DNA of 64,000 nt from Phenylobacterium sp. GTDB taxonomy: Bacteria; Pseudomonadota; Alphaproteobacteria; Caulobacterales; Caulobacteraceae. The position numbers were made by a program, and so were the translations under genes. Within the stretch, counting starts at the first letter, position 1. Every line of letters starts with the position of its first letter. Shown piece after piece: positions 10,010-20,860 of the stretch. The notes beneath the pieces are model-generated. The model did not search any database, had not been told where the DNA came from, and saw nothing but the letters and a program-made list of their open reading frames with translations. The DNA lies in assembly GCF_030693405.1 (NCBI RefSeq), contig NZ_JAUYAW010000046.1:1-64000 (forward strand), read 5' to 3'.

Positions 10010-11805
10010 CCGATCTTAAGCGGGGACTTGGGGAGGCGGTCTCGGCCGCCTTCGCCTCTGCGGGTCTGTCGGCCGAGCTTGGCCGTGTGACGCCGTCCGA
10101 CCGGCCCGACCTGGCCGATTTTCAATGCAACGGCGCCCTGGCTGCGGCCAAGCAGGCCCGCCGCGATCCCCGTGAGATCGCCGCCGGCGTGGTGGCCGAA
10201 CTCGCCAAGGACCCGCGACTGGCCTCGGTGGAAATCGCCGGGCTCGGCTTCATCAATATGCGCGTGGCGCCCGAGGCCCTGTCGGCCCGGGCCAATGAGA
10301 TTGCCGCTGATCCGCGCCTGGGCGCCGGCGCGGTGGCCGAGCCGCGGCGGGTGCTGGTGGACTATGGCGGTCCCAATGTGGCCAAGCCGATGCATGTGGG
10401 CCATCTGCGGTCGTCCATCATCGGCGAGGCGATCAAGCGGCTCTACCGGTTCCGTGGCGACGAGGTGGTCGGCGACGCCCACTTCGGCGACTGGGGCTAT
10501 CAGATGGGCCTGCTGATCGGCGCGGTCTGCGATGAGGACGCCTTCGTCGCCAAGCTGGTCGAGCAGGTCAACGCCCGGTCCACACCGCTGACGCCCGACG
10601 ACGAGGCCCAGGCCTTCGCCGCCCTGGACGAGCGGATCAGCCTGGCCGATCTCGACCGCCTCTATCCGGCCGCTGCGGCCAAGGGCAAGGAAGACCCCGA
10701 CTACCGCGATCGGGCCCGGAAGCTGACCGCCGAGCTGCAGGCGCATAATCGCGGCTATCACCTCCTGTGGCGGCACTTCGCCCGGGTGACTCAGGTGGCC
10801 CTGGCCCGGGACTTCCACGCCATCGGCGTGGATTTCGACCTCTGGAAAGGGGAGAGCGACGCCGATCCGCTGATCCCGGACATGGTCAAGGATTTGGAGG
10901 CCAAGGCCCTGCTGGTCGAGGACCAGGGCGCGCGCATCATCCGCGTGAGCCGCCAGGGGGACAAGCGCGAGTTGCCGCCCCTGCTGGTGGTGTCCTCCGA
11001 AGGCTCGGCCATGTACGGCACGACCGACCTGGCCACCATCCTGGACCGCAAGCAGAGCTTTGATCCCCACCACGTCCTCTATGTGGTGGACCAGCGGCAG
11101 GCCGATCACTTCGAGATCGTCTTCCGGGCCGCCTATCTCGCCGGCTACGCCCAGGAGGGCAGCCTCGAGCATATCGGCTTTGGCACCATGAACGGGACCG
11201 ACGGTAAGCCGTTCAAGACCCGCGAAGGCGGCGTGCTGAAGCTCCACGACCTGATCGAGATGACCCGCGACAAGGCGCGCGAGCGGCTGAAGGAGGCCGA
11301 TCTCGGCGGCGGGCTCGATGCGGAGACCTTCGAGGACACCGCCCACAAGGTCGCCGTGGCGGCCCTGAAGTTCGCCGACCTGCAGAACTTCCGCGGCACC
11401 TCCTATGTGTTCGACCTCGACCGCTTCACCAGTTTCGAGGGCAAGACCGGTCCCTATCTGCTCTATCAGGCCGTTCGGGTGAAATCGGTGCTGCGCAAGG
11501 CCGCCGACGAGGGCGCCGAAGCCGGCGAGATCGTTATCGGCGAGCCGGCCGAGCGGGAGCTGGCTCTGCTGCTGGACGCCTTCGACCACGCCCTGGCCGA
11601 AGCCTATGAACGCAAGGCGCCGAACTTCATCGCCGACCATGCCTACAAGCTGGCCCAGGCCTTCTCGCGGTTCTACGCAGCCTGCCCGATCCTGATCGCC
11701 GAGCCGCCGGTCAAGGCCTCGCGCCTCGCCCTGGCCTCGGCCACCCTGCGCCAGCTGGAGCTGGCCCTCACCCTGCTGGGTATCGAGACCCCCGAACGCA
11801 TGTAG
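10006..11805 (+). CDS. argS: Arginine--tRNA ligase
   Basis: [31 protein letters not shown] (HIGH-type motif), [21 protein letters not shown]. Confidence 0.97.
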   Translation: MTDLKRGLGEAVSAAFASAGLSAELGRVTPSDRPDLADFQCNGALAAAKQARRDPREIAAGVVAELAKDPRLASVEIAGLGFINMRVAPEALSARANEIAADPRLGAGAVAEPRRVLVDYGGPNVAKPMHVGHLRSSIIGEAIKRLYRFRGDEVVGDAHFGDWGYQMGLLIGAVCDEDAFVAKLVEQVNARSTPLTPDDEAQAFAALDERISLADLDRLYPAAAAKGKEDPDYRDRARKLTAELQAHNRGYHLLWRHFARVTQVALARDFHAIGVDFDLWKGESDADPLIPDMVKDLEAKALLVEDQGARIIRVSRQGDKRELPPLLVVSSEGSAMYGTTDLATILDRKQSFDPHHVLYVVDQRQADHFEIVFRAAYLAGYAQEGSLEHIGFGTMNGTDGKPFKTREGGVLKLHDLIEMTRDKARERLKEADLGGGLDAETFEDTAHKVAVAALKFADLQNFRGTSYVFDLDRFTSFEGKTGPYLLYQAVRVKSVLRKAADEGAEAGEIVIGEPAERELALLLDAFDHALAEAYERKAPNFIADHAYKLAQAFSRFYAACPILIAEPPVKASRLALASATLRQLELALTLLGIETPERM

Positions 11806-11831
11806 GCTCGGACCTCCATCAAGGGGGGCGC

Positions 11832-12167
11832 ATGAAGTTCTGGTTGCTGACCTATGTGGGCGCCGCGGTCGCCGAGATCGCTGGCTGCTTCGCCTTCTGG
11901 GCCTGGCTGCGCCAGGGGCAGAGCATCCTCTGGCTCATCCCGGGGCTGGCGGCGCTGGGCCTGTTCGCCTGGCTGCTGACTCTCGCCGATGTTGAACATG
12001 CCGGCCGCACCTACGCGGCCTATGGCGGAGTCTATATCGCCTCTGCGCTCGCCTGGCTCTGGGTTGTGGAGGGCGTGCGACCGGACCGCTGGGACCTGGT
12101 CGGTCTCCTGGTCTGTCTGCTGGGGGCGGCCATCATCCTGTTTGGCCCCCGTCAGCCCGTCGTCTGA
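11832..12167 (+). CDS. YnfA family (UPF0060) membrane protein
   Basis: [38 protein letters not shown]...[19 protein letters not shown]. Confidence 0.92.
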   Translation: MKFWLLTYVGAAVAEIAGCFAFWAWLRQGQSILWLIPGLAALGLFAWLLTLADVEHAGRTYAAYGGVYIASALAWLWVVEGVRPDRWDLVGLLVCLLGAAIILFGPRQPVV

Positions 12168-12172
12168 AAAGC

Positions 12173-12215
12173 TTGACGAGGGTCTATGTTTCCATAATAT
12201 AGGAATTATCGAAAC
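12173..12215 (+). promoter_or_regulatory. Putative promoter with dyad operator upstream of arsI/cadI
   Basis: TTGACG-16 bp-TAATAT; GTTTC-c-ATAAT-ATAGGA-ATTAT-c-GAAAC (12188-12215) has perfect 5+5 bp arms spanning the -10. Confidence 0.6.
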
Positions 12216-12265
12216 AAGGGCGCGGGGGAGCCTTCCCATCTGCGACCGCAATCCAGGAGCCTGCC

Positions 12266-12730
12266 ATGAAGCGTCTGCATGTTCACGTCTCGGTCGAGGA
12301 CCTCGACCGCTCGATCGGGTTCTACGCCACCCTGTTCGGCGCCGCGCCAGCGGTGGTGAAGGACGACTATGCCAAGTGGATGCTGGAGGATCCGCGGGTG
12401 AACTTCGCCATCTCCACCCACGGCGCCCAGGCCGGCGTGGACCATCTGGGCATCCAGGTGGACGAGGCCGCTGAGCTGACCGAACTGGCTGGCCGGCTCA
12501 AGGCGGCGGGCGAGACCACCTTCGACCAGGAAGCCGCCACCTGCTGCTACGCCCGGTCGGACAAGGCCTGGGTCAGCGACCCGGCTGGCCTGCGCTGGGA
12601 GACCTTCCACACCTTTGGCGAGGCGGTCACCTATGGCGAGGACGATGTTCCGGCCATGGCTCTGGACCCTGCAGCGGCCGCCTGTTGCGGCGCGCCAGCC
12701 AAGGCTGAGCCGGTCCCCGCCTGCTGTTGA
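12266..12730 (+). CDS. arsI: ArsI/CadI family glyoxalase-fold heavy-metal/organoarsenical resistance metalloenzyme
   Basis: MKRLHVHVSVEDLDRSIGFYATLFG...DHLGIQV...TCCYARSDKAWVSDPAGLRWETFHT; vicinal CC plus Cys-rich C-terminus (CCGAPAKAEPVPACC). Confidence 0.88.
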   Translation: MKRLHVHVSVEDLDRSIGFYATLFGAAPAVVKDDYAKWMLEDPRVNFAISTHGAQAGVDHLGIQVDEAAELTELAGRLKAAGETTFDQEAATCCYARSDKAWVSDPAGLRWETFHTFGEAVTYGEDDVPAMALDPAAAACCGAPAKAEPVPACC

Positions 12731-12739
12731 GGCGCCTCC

Positions 12740-12786
12740 GCCGGGCGGGAGGCTGCGCTGACTTTGCGCGTTGACTCCCGCCCGGC
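12740..12786. terminator. Long inverted repeat between arsI and the glycine riboswitch (possible terminator)
   Basis: GCCGGGCGGGAG ... CTCCCGCCCGGC, perfect 12-bp arms with 23-nt loop; no clear U tract. Confidence 0.45.
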
Positions 12787-12811
12787 GATCGCGGAGTTTC
12801 CGCTCATCTCC

Positions 12812-13003
12812 TCGCGGGAGAGACCGGCCCTTCACGGGGTCGGCGCCGAAGGCGCAACCGCCCCGGAAACGCTCAGGCAAACGGACCGCGAAGAGCTGAT
12901 GAACGCTGGAAAGCAGCCCGCCGAAAGGTAGGGCTCGCCGAAGGAGCAATGGGCGCGGACTCGCTTGTCCGCCTCTAAATCTCTCAGGCTCAGGGACAGC
13001 GGG
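12812..13003 (+). promoter_or_regulatory. Tandem glycine riboswitch upstream of gcvT
   Basis: Two aptamer-like units: CGGGAGAGACCGGC..GGCGCCGAAGGCGCAACCGCCCCGGAAACGCTCAGGCAAACGGACCGC and GCTGGAAAGCAGCC..CGCCGAAGGAGCAA..AAATCTCTCAGGCTCAGGGACAGCGGGG, directly before the glycine-cleavage operon. Confidence 0.93.
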
Positions 13004-13066
13004 GGCGCGTGTTGGGAATGGGCGACCAGGCCCCCGGCGCGTCGCAACATCAGCCGGAGACCCGCC

Positions 13067-14176
13067 GTGTCGGACGAGACGCTAAAGCATACGCCCCTTT
13101 ACGCCGCCCATGTGGAGGCCGGCGCGCGGATGGTGCCCTTCGCGGGCTACGCCATGCCGGTGCAGTACAAGGACGGGGTGCTCAAGGAGCACCTCTGGAC
13201 CCGCGAGCACGCCGGCCTGTTCGACGTCTCCCATATGGGCCAGGCCCGGCTGCGCGGGGTTTCGCCCCTGTCGGCCTTCGAGGAGGTGACGCCAGGCGAT
13301 TTCATCGGCCTGAAGCCCGGCAAGCAGCGCTATTCGGTTCTCCTGAACAAGACGGGCGGTATCATCGACGACCTGATGGCCGGCCGGCCCGATGACGACG
13401 GCCTGTTCGTGGTGGTCAACGGCGCCTGCAAGGAGAACGACTTCAAGGTCATCGACGCCGAACTGGCCGGCCAGGTGCGAATCGATCGCCTGGAGGACCG
13501 GGCGCTCATGGCGTTGCAGGGGCCAAAGGCTGCGCAGGTGCTGGCCATTCATGCGCCGGACGCCGCAAAACTGGCCTTTATGGAGACCGCCGCCCTCCAG
13601 GCCTTCGGGGTCGACGCCATCATCTCGCGCTCGGGCTACACCGGCGAAGACGGCTACGAGATTTCCGTGCCGGGCGAGGCGGCTTTGCACATCTGGAACA
13701 CTCTCCTCGCCGACGAGCGGGTCCGACCCATCGGCCTGGGCGCCCGTGACAGCCTGCGCCTGGAGGCCGGGCTGCCGCTCTATGGCCATGACCTGGACGA
13801 GACCGTGTCCCCTATCGAGGCGGGCCTGGGCTTTGCGGTCTCCAAGAAGCGCCGTGACGCCCGGGACTTCCCCGGCGCCCGCCGCATCGCCGCCGAACTG
13901 GGTGGCGACGTGACCCGCAAGGCCGTGGGCCTGAAGGTCGAGGGCGCGCCGGCCCGGGAAGGCGCCGAGATCGCCGACGCCGAGGGCGCGGTCGTCGGCG
14001 TCATCACCTCCGGCGGTTTTTCCCCCACCCTCGGCTATCCCATCGCGCTGGGTTTCGTGCCGCCGGCCCTGGCCGCGGCGGGAACGGAGCTGAAGGTGAT
14101 CGTCCGGGGCAGGGCCCAGGCCGCCCAGGTGGTCGCCACCCCATTCGTCGCCCATCGTTATGTGCGCAAGGTTTAG
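13067..14176 (+). CDS. gcvT: Glycine cleavage system aminomethyltransferase
   Basis: [45 protein letters not shown] start at 13067 placed after the riboswitch. Confidence 0.95.
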   Translation: MSDETLKHTPLYAAHVEAGARMVPFAGYAMPVQYKDGVLKEHLWTREHAGLFDVSHMGQARLRGVSPLSAFEEVTPGDFIGLKPGKQRYSVLLNKTGGIIDDLMAGRPDDDGLFVVVNGACKENDFKVIDAELAGQVRIDRLEDRALMALQGPKAAQVLAIHAPDAAKLAFMETAALQAFGVDAIISRSGYTGEDGYEISVPGEAALHIWNTLLADERVRPIGLGARDSLRLEAGLPLYGHDLDETVSPIEAGLGFAVSKKRRDARDFPGARRIAAELGGDVTRKAVGLKVEGAPAREGAEIADAEGAVVGVITSGGFSPTLGYPIALGFVPPALAAAGTELKVIVRGRAQAAQVVATPFVAHRYVRKV

Positions 14177-14193
14177 AGAAGGAACGTCCCGAA

Positions 14194-14559
14194 ATGCGCT
14201 TCACCAAGGATCATGAGTGGGTTTCCCTGGATGGGGACGTGGCCACCATCGGGATCACCGCCTATGCCGCCGAGCAGCTGGGCGACGTGGTCTTTGTCGA
14301 AACCCCTGAGGTCGGCAAGAGCGTCACCGCCGGCGAAGGCCTGGCCGTGGTCGAAAGCGTCAAGGCCGCTTCGGATGTCTACGCCCCCCTGACGGGAGAG
14401 GTGCTTGAGGCCAACGCCGCCCTGGCCGAGGCCCCCGAGACCGTCAACCAGGCGCCGGAGGCCGACGGCTGGTTCGCCAAGGTGAAGATCGCCGACGCCT
14501 CGGCCTATGAGGCGCTGATGGACCGCGCCGCCTACGACGCCTTCCTGGAGACCCTGTAA
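14194..14559 (+). CDS. gcvH: Glycine cleavage system protein H
   Basis: [41 protein letters not shown]...[19 protein letters not shown] (lipoyl Lys motif). Confidence 0.97.
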   Translation: MRFTKDHEWVSLDGDVATIGITAYAAEQLGDVVFVETPEVGKSVTAGEGLAVVESVKAASDVYAPLTGEVLEANAALAEAPETVNQAPEADGWFAKVKIADASAYEALMDRAAYDAFLETL

Positions 14560-14564
14560 GCCCC

Positions 14565-15908
14565 ATGCGCTACCTGCCGCTCACGCCCGACGACCGCGCC
14601 CAGATGCTGGGCGTGATCGGCGCTGCGACCATCGACGACCTCTTCGCCGACGTGCCGGCCGCCGCCCGCAAGTCCGAGCCCTTCGACCTCCCACACCATG
14701 CCGGCGAGCTGGAGGTCGAGCGTGAGCTGTCGGCCCTGGCCGGCCTGAACCGGGCGGCCGGCGCCGGGCCGTTCTTCTGTGGGGCGGGCGCCTATCGCCA
14801 CCATGTCCCGGCGACCGTGGACCACATCATCCAGCGCTCGGAATTCCTGACAAGCTATACGCCCTACCAGCCCGAGATCGCCCAGGGCACCTTGCAGGTC
14901 CTGTTCGAGTTCCAGACCCAGGTTGCGGCCCTGACCGGCCTCGATGTGGCCAACGCCTCGATGTACGACGGCTCCACGGCCTGCGCCGAGGCGGTGATGA
15001 TGGCCAGGCGCGTCACCCGCCGGAAGCGGGCGGTGCTGTCAGGCGGCCTGCATCCCCACTACGCCGCCACCACCCAGACCATCGCCCATGCCGAGGGCAT
15101 GGATATTGTCCGTCAGACCGTCGCCATCGACGCCGAGGCCGCGGTGATCGAGGCCATCGATTCAGAGACCGCCTGCGTGGTGGTCCAGACCCCCAACGTC
15201 TTTGGCGTGGCGACCGACGTCACGGCCATCGCCGAGGCCGCCCATGCGGCCGGCGCCCTGCTGATCGTGGTGACCACCGAGGCGGTCTCCTACGGCCTGC
15301 TCAAGTCGCCCGGCGAGATGGGCGCCGACATCGCCGTGGCTGAGGGCCAGTCCATCGGCAATGCGCTGAATTTCGGCGGCCCCTATATCGGCCTGTTCAC
15401 CTGCAAGGAAAAACTGGTCCGGCAGATGCCGGGCCGCCTGTGCGGCGAGACCGTGGACGCCGACGGGCGCCGGGGCTTCGTGCTGACCCTGTCCACCCGC
15501 GAGCAGCACATTCGCCGGGACAAGGCGACCTCCAACATCTGCACCAATTCCGGCCTCTGCGCGCTCGCCTTCACCGTCCATCTCTCCCTGCTCGGCGAGA
15601 CGGGGCTGCGACAGCTGGCGGCGATCAACCACGCCAAGGCCCAGCGTCTGGCCAAGGCGCTGGCGGCCATCCCAGGCGTCGAGGTGCTGACCAAGCGCTA
15701 CTTCAACGAGATCGCCATCCGGCTTCCGGGGAACGCGACCCAGATGGTCGAGGCGCTGCTGGAGGACGGCATCGTCGCCGGCGTGCCCTTCTCCAGGCTC
15801 GACCCGGCCGCGGGCCTGGACGACGTGCTGCTGTGCGCGGCGACCGAAACCACCCTGGATGAGGATATCGACGCCTTCGCCCAGGCCCTGTCCCGGAGAA
15901 TCGGCTGA
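14565..15908 (+). CDS. gcvPA: Glycine dehydrogenase (decarboxylating) subunit 1
   Basis: [19 protein letters not shown]...[21 protein letters not shown]...[10 protein letters not shown]. Confidence 0.96.
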   Translation: MRYLPLTPDDRAQMLGVIGAATIDDLFADVPAAARKSEPFDLPHHAGELEVERELSALAGLNRAAGAGPFFCGAGAYRHHVPATVDHIIQRSEFLTSYTPYQPEIAQGTLQVLFEFQTQVAALTGLDVANASMYDGSTACAEAVMMARRVTRRKRAVLSGGLHPHYAATTQTIAHAEGMDIVRQTVAIDAEAAVIEAIDSETACVVVQTPNVFGVATDVTAIAEAAHAAGALLIVVTTEAVSYGLLKSPGEMGADIAVAEGQSIGNALNFGGPYIGLFTCKEKLVRQMPGRLCGETVDADGRRGFVLTLSTREQHIRRDKATSNICTNSGLCALAFTVHLSLLGETGLRQLAAINHAKAQRLAKALAAIPGVEVLTKRYFNEIAIRLPGNATQMVEALLEDGIVAGVPFSRLDPAAGLDDVLLCAATETTLDEDIDAFAQALSRRIG

Positions 15909-17488
15909 TGACCATGCAAACTGTCGGCCGGCCCACCCGGCCCGAGGACGTTCAGCCTCTCGACTCTGGCTTCGCCTCCCTGACCGGCGGTCGCGGCTTG
16001 CTGCAGGACGAGGCCCTGATCTTCGAGCGGGACGGCTGGGGCAAGACCGGCGTCGACCTGCCGGCTGTAGACGCCGCCGCCGATGATCTCGGCGACCTGG
16101 TCCGCACAAGCCCGATCGGCCTGCCTGGCCTGTCCGAGCCCGAGGCCATGCGCCACTATGTGCGCCTGTCGCAGAAGAACCACGCCATCGACCTGGCCCT
16201 CTATCCCCTGGGCTCGTGCACGATGAAGCACAATCCGCGCCTGAACGAGAAGATGGCGCGGCTGGCCGGTTTCGCCGACCTGCATCCCATGGCCCCCCTG
16301 CCGACGATCCAGGGGGCCCTGACCCTGATGGACCGGCTGTCGCACTGGCTGAAGACGCTGACGGGCATGCCGGCCGTGGCGCTGTCGCCCAAGGCCGGGG
16401 CGCATGGCGAACTGTGCGGCCTGCTGGCCATCCGCGCGGCCCATGAGGCCAAGGGCGATCCCCGTCGCCGGGTCCTGGTGCCCACCTCGGCCCATGGCAC
16501 CAATCCGGCCACGGCGGCCTTTGTGGGCTATTCGGTGACCGAGATCGCCCAGACCGACGACGGCCGGGTGGATCTGGCCGACCTGGAGGCCAAGCTTGGT
16601 CCGGACGTGGCGGCCATCATGGTCACCAATCCCAACACCTGCGGCCTGTTCGAGCGCGACATCATCGAGATCGCCCGGCTGACCCATGCGGCCGGGGCCT
16701 ATTTCTACTGCGACGGCGCCAACTTCAACGCCATTGTCGGCCGGGTCCGTCCCGGGGACCTGGGCGTCGACGCCATGCACATCAACCTGCACAAGACCTT
16801 CTCCACCCCCCATGGGGGCGGCGGTCCCGGCGCTGGGCCGGTGGTGCTGTCTGAAGCGCTCGCGCCCTTCGCCCCGGCCCCTTGGGTGGTGCATGGCCCT
16901 GAGGGGCTGACCCTGGTGGAGGAGACTGTCGAGGAGGCCGCCCAGGCCTTTGGCCGCATGAGCGCCTTCCATGGCCAGATGGGCATGTTCGTCCGCGCCT
17001 ACGCCTATATGCGCAGCCATGGCGCCGATGGGCTGCGGCAGGTGGCCGAGGACGCCGTCCTCAACGCCAACTACATCAAAGCCCGCCTCTCCGGCGTGAT
17101 GACTCCGGCCTTTCCCGAAGGCCCGTGCATGCACGAGGCCCTGTTCGACGACTCCTGGCTGGAGGGGACCGGCGTCACCACGCTGGACTTCGCCAAGGCG
17201 ATGATCGACGAGGGCTTCCACCCGATGACCATGTACTTCCCGCTGGTGGTGCATGGGGCGATGCTGATCGAGCCGACCGAGACGGAGTCCAAGCAAGAGC
17301 TCGACCGCTTCTGCGAGGCCCTGATCGCCCTGGCGACGGCGGCCAAGGCCGGCGATGTGGACCGCTTCAAGGGCGCGCCCTATCTGGCGCCCATGCGCCG
17401 GCTGGACGAGACCCTGGCGGCCCGCAAGCCCCGCCTGACCTGGAAACCGGAGCCAGGTGTGGCGCCGGCGCCGCTCGCCGCGGAATAG
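15908..17488 (+). CDS. gcvPB: Glycine dehydrogenase (decarboxylating) subunit 2
   Basis: YPLGSCTMKHNPRLNE, PTSAHGTNPATAAFVGY, MHINLHKTFSTPHGGGGPGAGP (PLP Lys). Confidence 0.96.
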   Translation: MTMQTVGRPTRPEDVQPLDSGFASLTGGRGLLQDEALIFERDGWGKTGVDLPAVDAAADDLGDLVRTSPIGLPGLSEPEAMRHYVRLSQKNHAIDLALYPLGSCTMKHNPRLNEKMARLAGFADLHPMAPLPTIQGALTLMDRLSHWLKTLTGMPAVALSPKAGAHGELCGLLAIRAAHEAKGDPRRRVLVPTSAHGTNPATAAFVGYSVTEIAQTDDGRVDLADLEAKLGPDVAAIMVTNPNTCGLFERDIIEIARLTHAAGAYFYCDGANFNAIVGRVRPGDLGVDAMHINLHKTFSTPHGGGGPGAGPVVLSEALAPFAPAPWVVHGPEGLTLVEETVEEAAQAFGRMSAFHGQMGMFVRAYAYMRSHGADGLRQVAEDAVLNANYIKARLSGVMTPAFPEGPCMHEALFDDSWLEGTGVTTLDFAKAMIDEGFHPMTMYFPLVVHGAMLIEPTETESKQELDRFCEALIALATAAKAGDVDRFKGAPYLAPMRRLDETLAARKPRLTWKPEPGVAPAPLAAE

Positions 17489-17618
17489 CAACGGCCGGGC
17501 CTGAAATGGGCCCGTCTGTCGCCTTACTTTCAGACTGGCGCTGCACATATGAGGAAGACGCGCGGGAGCCTCGCCTCCCCGGATGGGTCCACCCGCGCGT
17601 CATCCCTGGTTTCCCAGC

Positions 17619-18041
17619 GTGTCTCTCGCCCTCTCTGCGCGGCCGCACGGCCGCACCGCCGCCCCAGGGGCCCATGGCCGGCTGTCTCGCCGGGTGCTTC
17701 GCCTTGGGCTGACGGTTCTGGGCGGACTGATCGTCATCGCCGGGGTCCTCATCGCGCCCCTGCCGGGACCCATGGGGCTGCCGGTGGCGACGGTGGGCCT
17801 GATCCTGATCCTGCGGAATTCCTACAAGGCCCGCCGGGCCTTCGTGCGTCTGCGGCGGGCTCATCCCAAGACCCTGCACCCCTTCCGCCGCCTGCTGCGG
17901 CGCAAGCCTCAGGTGGTCCCGGTGATGTGGCAGATGATGCTGAGAACTGAGCGCCTGCTGGTCCCACGGCGCTACCGGGTGGGGGTCCGCGGGCGGCGCC
18001 TGTTCCGGCGCCGCCGCAGGTCTTCGACTATTGTAGCTTAG
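17619..18041 (+). CDS. Small membrane protein with basic C-terminus
   Basis: [43 protein letters not shown] then Arg-rich tail; start uncertain (ORF track starts 17583); 3' end overlaps atpF convergently. Confidence 0.55.
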   Translation: MSLALSARPHGRTAAPGAHGRLSRRVLRLGLTVLGGLIVIAGVLIAPLPGPMGLPVATVGLILILRNSYKARRAFVRLRRAHPKTLHPFRRLLRRKPQVVPVMWQMMLRTERLLVPRRYRVGVRGRRLFRRRRRSSTIVA

Positions 18042-18519
18042 ACGCCATCTGGCCGATGGCCTTGTCCACCAGAGGATCGGTGGTCGCAGCCGCCAGACGG
18101 CCGGCGAGAACGGTGCGCGCGGCCTCAGCGGCGAGTTCGGCAGCCGCAGCCTTCACGTCCGCCATGGCCTGAGCCTCGGCGGTGGCGATCTTGCGCTCGG
18201 CCATCTCGGTGCGACGGACGATCTGCTCCTCGAGCTTCACGGCCGCGTCCTTGCGCATGCGCTCGGCGTCTTCCTTGGCCTGGGCCAGCATGTCGGCGGC
18301 CAGGGCCTCAGTTTCTTCCCGCTGGGCCTTGATCTGGGTGAGCAGACGCTCGGCCTCGGCGCGCAGGTTCTGAGCCTCATCCAGCTCGGCCTGGATCCGC
18401 TCGGCGCGGGAGTCCAGCGCCTTGGCCATGGCCGCGGGCACCTTCAGATAGATCAGCAGCCCGAAGAAGATGAGGACGGCGACCAGAACCCAGAATTCGG
18501 GGGTCACGAAAAAGGACAT
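18028..18519 (-). CDS. atpF: F0F1 ATP synthase subunit B
   Basis: [53 protein letters not shown]. Confidence 0.95.
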   Translation of the reverse strand: MSFFVTPEFWVLVAVLIFFGLLIYLKVPAAMAKALDSRAERIQAELDEAQNLRAEAERLLTQIKAQREETEALAADMLAQAKEDAERMRKDAAVKLEEQIVRRTEMAERKIATAEAQAMADVKAAAAELAAEAARTVLAGRLAAATTDPLVDKAIGQMASKLQ

Positions 18520-18532
18520 CTCGTCTCTCTCC

Positions 18533-19132
18533 TCAGGCCGCGTTGCGCGCGATCGCGGCGTCCACCTCGGCGCGGGTCGGCGCCTGGCCGCTCAGCTTCT
18601 CGACGATGGCTTCAGCGGTCTCGGCGGCCAGGTTGCGCACGTTCGACATGGCCTTTTCACGGCCAGCCTGGATGCCGGCTTCGGCGGCGGCCAGACGCTC
18701 GTGCAGCTTGGCTTCTTCAGCCGCGTTGCGGGTGTCAGCTTCGGCCTTGGCCGCAGCCTTGGCGTCGGCGGCGGTCTTCTGGGCGCGGGCGCGGGCCTGG
18801 GCCAGCTCCGCGGCGGCCTCAGACGACTGGCGCTCGGCCTCGTCGCGGGCGATGCGGGCGTCAGCCAGGTCGCCCTCGATCTTCGCCGCCCGGGCCTCGA
18901 TGGCGCCGCCCACCCGGGGCAGGAACAGCTTGGACAGGATGACGTAGAGAATGGCGAAAACGATGAGCAGCCAGAAGATCTGGCCCGGCCAGTAGCCGAA
19001 CTCGAACTGGGGCAGGCCAGACGAGCCGTGCTCGGCGGCTTCCGTGCTTTCGTGCAGATCGTGGCTCAGCGTGGTCGGCGGCGTCTCGACGATCGCCCCG
19101 CCCGGCTCGAGCTCTGGTGTGGTCTGGGCCAT
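18533..19132 (-). CDS. F0F1 ATP synthase subunit B'
   Basis: [50 protein letters not shown]; start at [12 protein letters not shown]. Confidence 0.93.
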   Translation of the reverse strand: MAQTTPELEPGGAIVETPPTTLSHDLHESTEAAEHGSSGLPQFEFGYWPGQIFWLLIVFAILYVILSKLFLPRVGGAIEARAAKIEGDLADARIARDEAERQSSEAAAELAQARARAQKTAADAKAAAKAEADTRNAAEEAKLHERLAAAEAGIQAGREKAMSNVRNLAAETAEAIVEKLSGQAPTRAEVDAAIARNAA

Positions 19133-19249
19133 CAAGGCGCTCCGTTGAGTCTGCTCAGGTCCATGCGGCGTGTGGGCCCTCCGCAGGGCGGGCCATGCGA
19201 AAGGCGGGCTGTTCTCCAGCCCGCCCCCCAACGCACGGATAGTCTCGCC

Positions 19250-19477
19250 TTAGGCGGCGAACAGGATCAGCAGCGCGACCACGAAGGCGAAGATGCCCAG
19301 CGCTTCGGTCAGGGCCATGCCCAGGAAGAGCATCGGGCGCTCGCCGGCCGAGGCCGACGGGTTGCGCAGGGCGCCGTTGAGGTATTGGCCGAACATGGTG
19401 CCGAGGCCGATACCGGCTCCGATCATGCCCAGCATCGCCAGGCCGGCGCCGATGTACTTAGCTGCAAGGGGATCCAT
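19250..19477 (-). CDS. atpE: F0F1 ATP synthase subunit C
   Basis: [40 protein letters not shown]...[23 protein letters not shown]. Confidence 0.98.
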   Translation of the reverse strand: MDPLAAKYIGAGLAMLGMIGAGIGLGTMFGQYLNGALRNPSASAGERPMLFLGMALTEALGIFAFVVALLILFAA

Positions 19478-19534
19478 CGAAAGTGCTCCGTGTAAGCGAT
19501 GGGGTCGGGAAACGGGGTGAGCAGTCGGTCGTGA

Positions 19535-20287
19535 TCAGTGGCTGTGCAGGTTCACGACGTCGTTCAGATAGACGCAGGCCAGCACGGCGAAGACGAACGC
19601 CTGCAGGAACGCGACCATGAACTCAAGGGCGGTGATGGCGACGGTGCCGGTCAGGGTGACCAGGGCGCCGACGATCCCCAGCGCGCCGAGCGCGCCAAGC
19701 GACACCACGAAGCCGCCGAAGACCTTCAGGACGACGTGGCCGCCGACCATGTTGCCGAACAGTCGAAGGGCAAGCGTCACCGGGCGCACCAGGAAGGAGA
19801 TGACCTCGATCACCACCACCAGGGGCAGGACGAAGAAGGGCACGCCCGAGGGGACGAACAGCTTGAAGAAGCCCAGGCCATTGCGGGCGAAGCCCACGGC
19901 GATGACCACGGCGATCACCAGGAGGCCCAGAGTGGCGGTCACCGCCAGCTGCGAGGTCGAGGTGAAGAAATAGGGGACCATGCCCAGCAGGTTCATGGCC
20001 AGGATGAAGGCGAACAGGGTGAAGACGAAGGGGAAGTACTTCTTGCCTTCGTGGCCGATGATCGAGTCCGTCAGGTTGTGGATCAGCTCATAGAGCATCT
20101 CGCCTACCGACTGCAGGCGGCCCGGCACCACGGCGGCCTTGGCCGAGGCCGCGGCGAAGAACAGGGTCACGCTGGCCGCGGCGATGATCATCCACAGGGC
20201 CGAATTGGTGATCGAGAGATCGAAGCCCGCAACAGCAGGAAGTTCGAGAACCTGTTGGATCTCGAACTGGTGCATCGGATCGGCCAC
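19535..20287 (-). CDS. atpB: F0F1 ATP synthase subunit A
   Basis: MNLLGMVPYFFTSTSQLAVTATLGLLV...LALRLFGNMVGGHVVLKVF...LEFMVAFLQAFVFAVLACVYLNDV. Confidence 0.98.
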   Translation of the reverse strand: MADPMHQFEIQQVLELPAVAGFDLSITNSALWMIIAAASVTLFFAAASAKAAVVPGRLQSVGEMLYELIHNLTDSIIGHEGKKYFPFVFTLFAFILAMNLLGMVPYFFTSTSQLAVTATLGLLVIAVVIAVGFARNGLGFFKLFVPSGVPFFVLPLVVVIEVISFLVRPVTLALRLFGNMVGGHVVLKVFGGFVVSLGALGALGIVGALVTLTGTVAITALEFMVAFLQAFVFAVLACVYLNDVVNLHSH

Positions 20288-20290
20288 GCC

Positions 20291-20692
20291 TCAGTCCCTC
20301 TTGTTCTGGCCAGGCCCCGCGGGCCAGCCGTCGTCGTCATCTTCGTCATCGTCGAAGGGGACCGAGGAAACCGGTCCGGCCTTCGCCGCCGCCTGCGCGC
20401 TCATGCGTCCCGCAGAACGCGAGATCAAGAACATCGCCAGGGCGGTACCCACTAGCACGCCCAGGAGCAAGCCCCAGGGCGAGGTTCCAGCCCATTGATC
20501 GAAGAGCCAGCCAAGGCCGAGCCCCCCCAGAACGCCCCCGATCAGCTCGGCCACCAGCTTGTAGCCGGAACCGATTGCGCCGGTGTCGAACTTCCCCTTC
20601 CGGTCCCGCGCCGCCCGCTGGACATCGACCGCGTCCAGCTGTGCGTCGAGACGTTTCAGCGCCTCGTGGTGCGGATCGGACGGTTGCGACAT
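20291..20692 (-). CDS. AtpI/Gmx-type ATP synthase assembly protein
   Basis: ELIGGVLGGLGLGWLFDQWAGTSPWGLLLGVLVGTALAMFLISRSAGR; first gene of the F0 operon. Confidence 0.85.
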   Translation of the reverse strand: MSQPSDPHHEALKRLDAQLDAVDVQRAARDRKGKFDTGAIGSGYKLVAELIGGVLGGLGLGWLFDQWAGTSPWGLLLGVLVGTALAMFLISRSAGRMSAQAAAKAGPVSSVPFDDDEDDDDGWPAGPGQNKRD

Positions 20693-20755
20693 GAGCGGAT
20701 GGCGCCTTCCGGGGGCGAGGGCGGCCAGCCGGCGCCCCTGGTTCGATCGCGGCGG

Positions 20756-20784
20756 AACCTAAAGGGGCGAGGGTACAGCGTCAA
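20756..20784 (-). promoter_or_regulatory. Putative housekeeping sigma promoter of the F0 ATPase operon
   Basis: On minus strand TTGACG-17 bp-TAGGTT upstream of the AtpI start. Confidence 0.45.
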
Positions 20785-20860
20785 GGCGCTGGCGCCTGTG
20801 TCTAATTGTTTGATTTGTCTTGAGTATCGGCTTAGCCGCCCGATTCGGCCGCCGCGGCGC

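Noticed and set aside
9823-11640. 605-aa - strand ORF
   Set aside because: Antisense to argS; no coherent domain.
15698-17548. 616-aa - strand ORF
   Set aside because: Antisense to gcvPB; shadow ORF.
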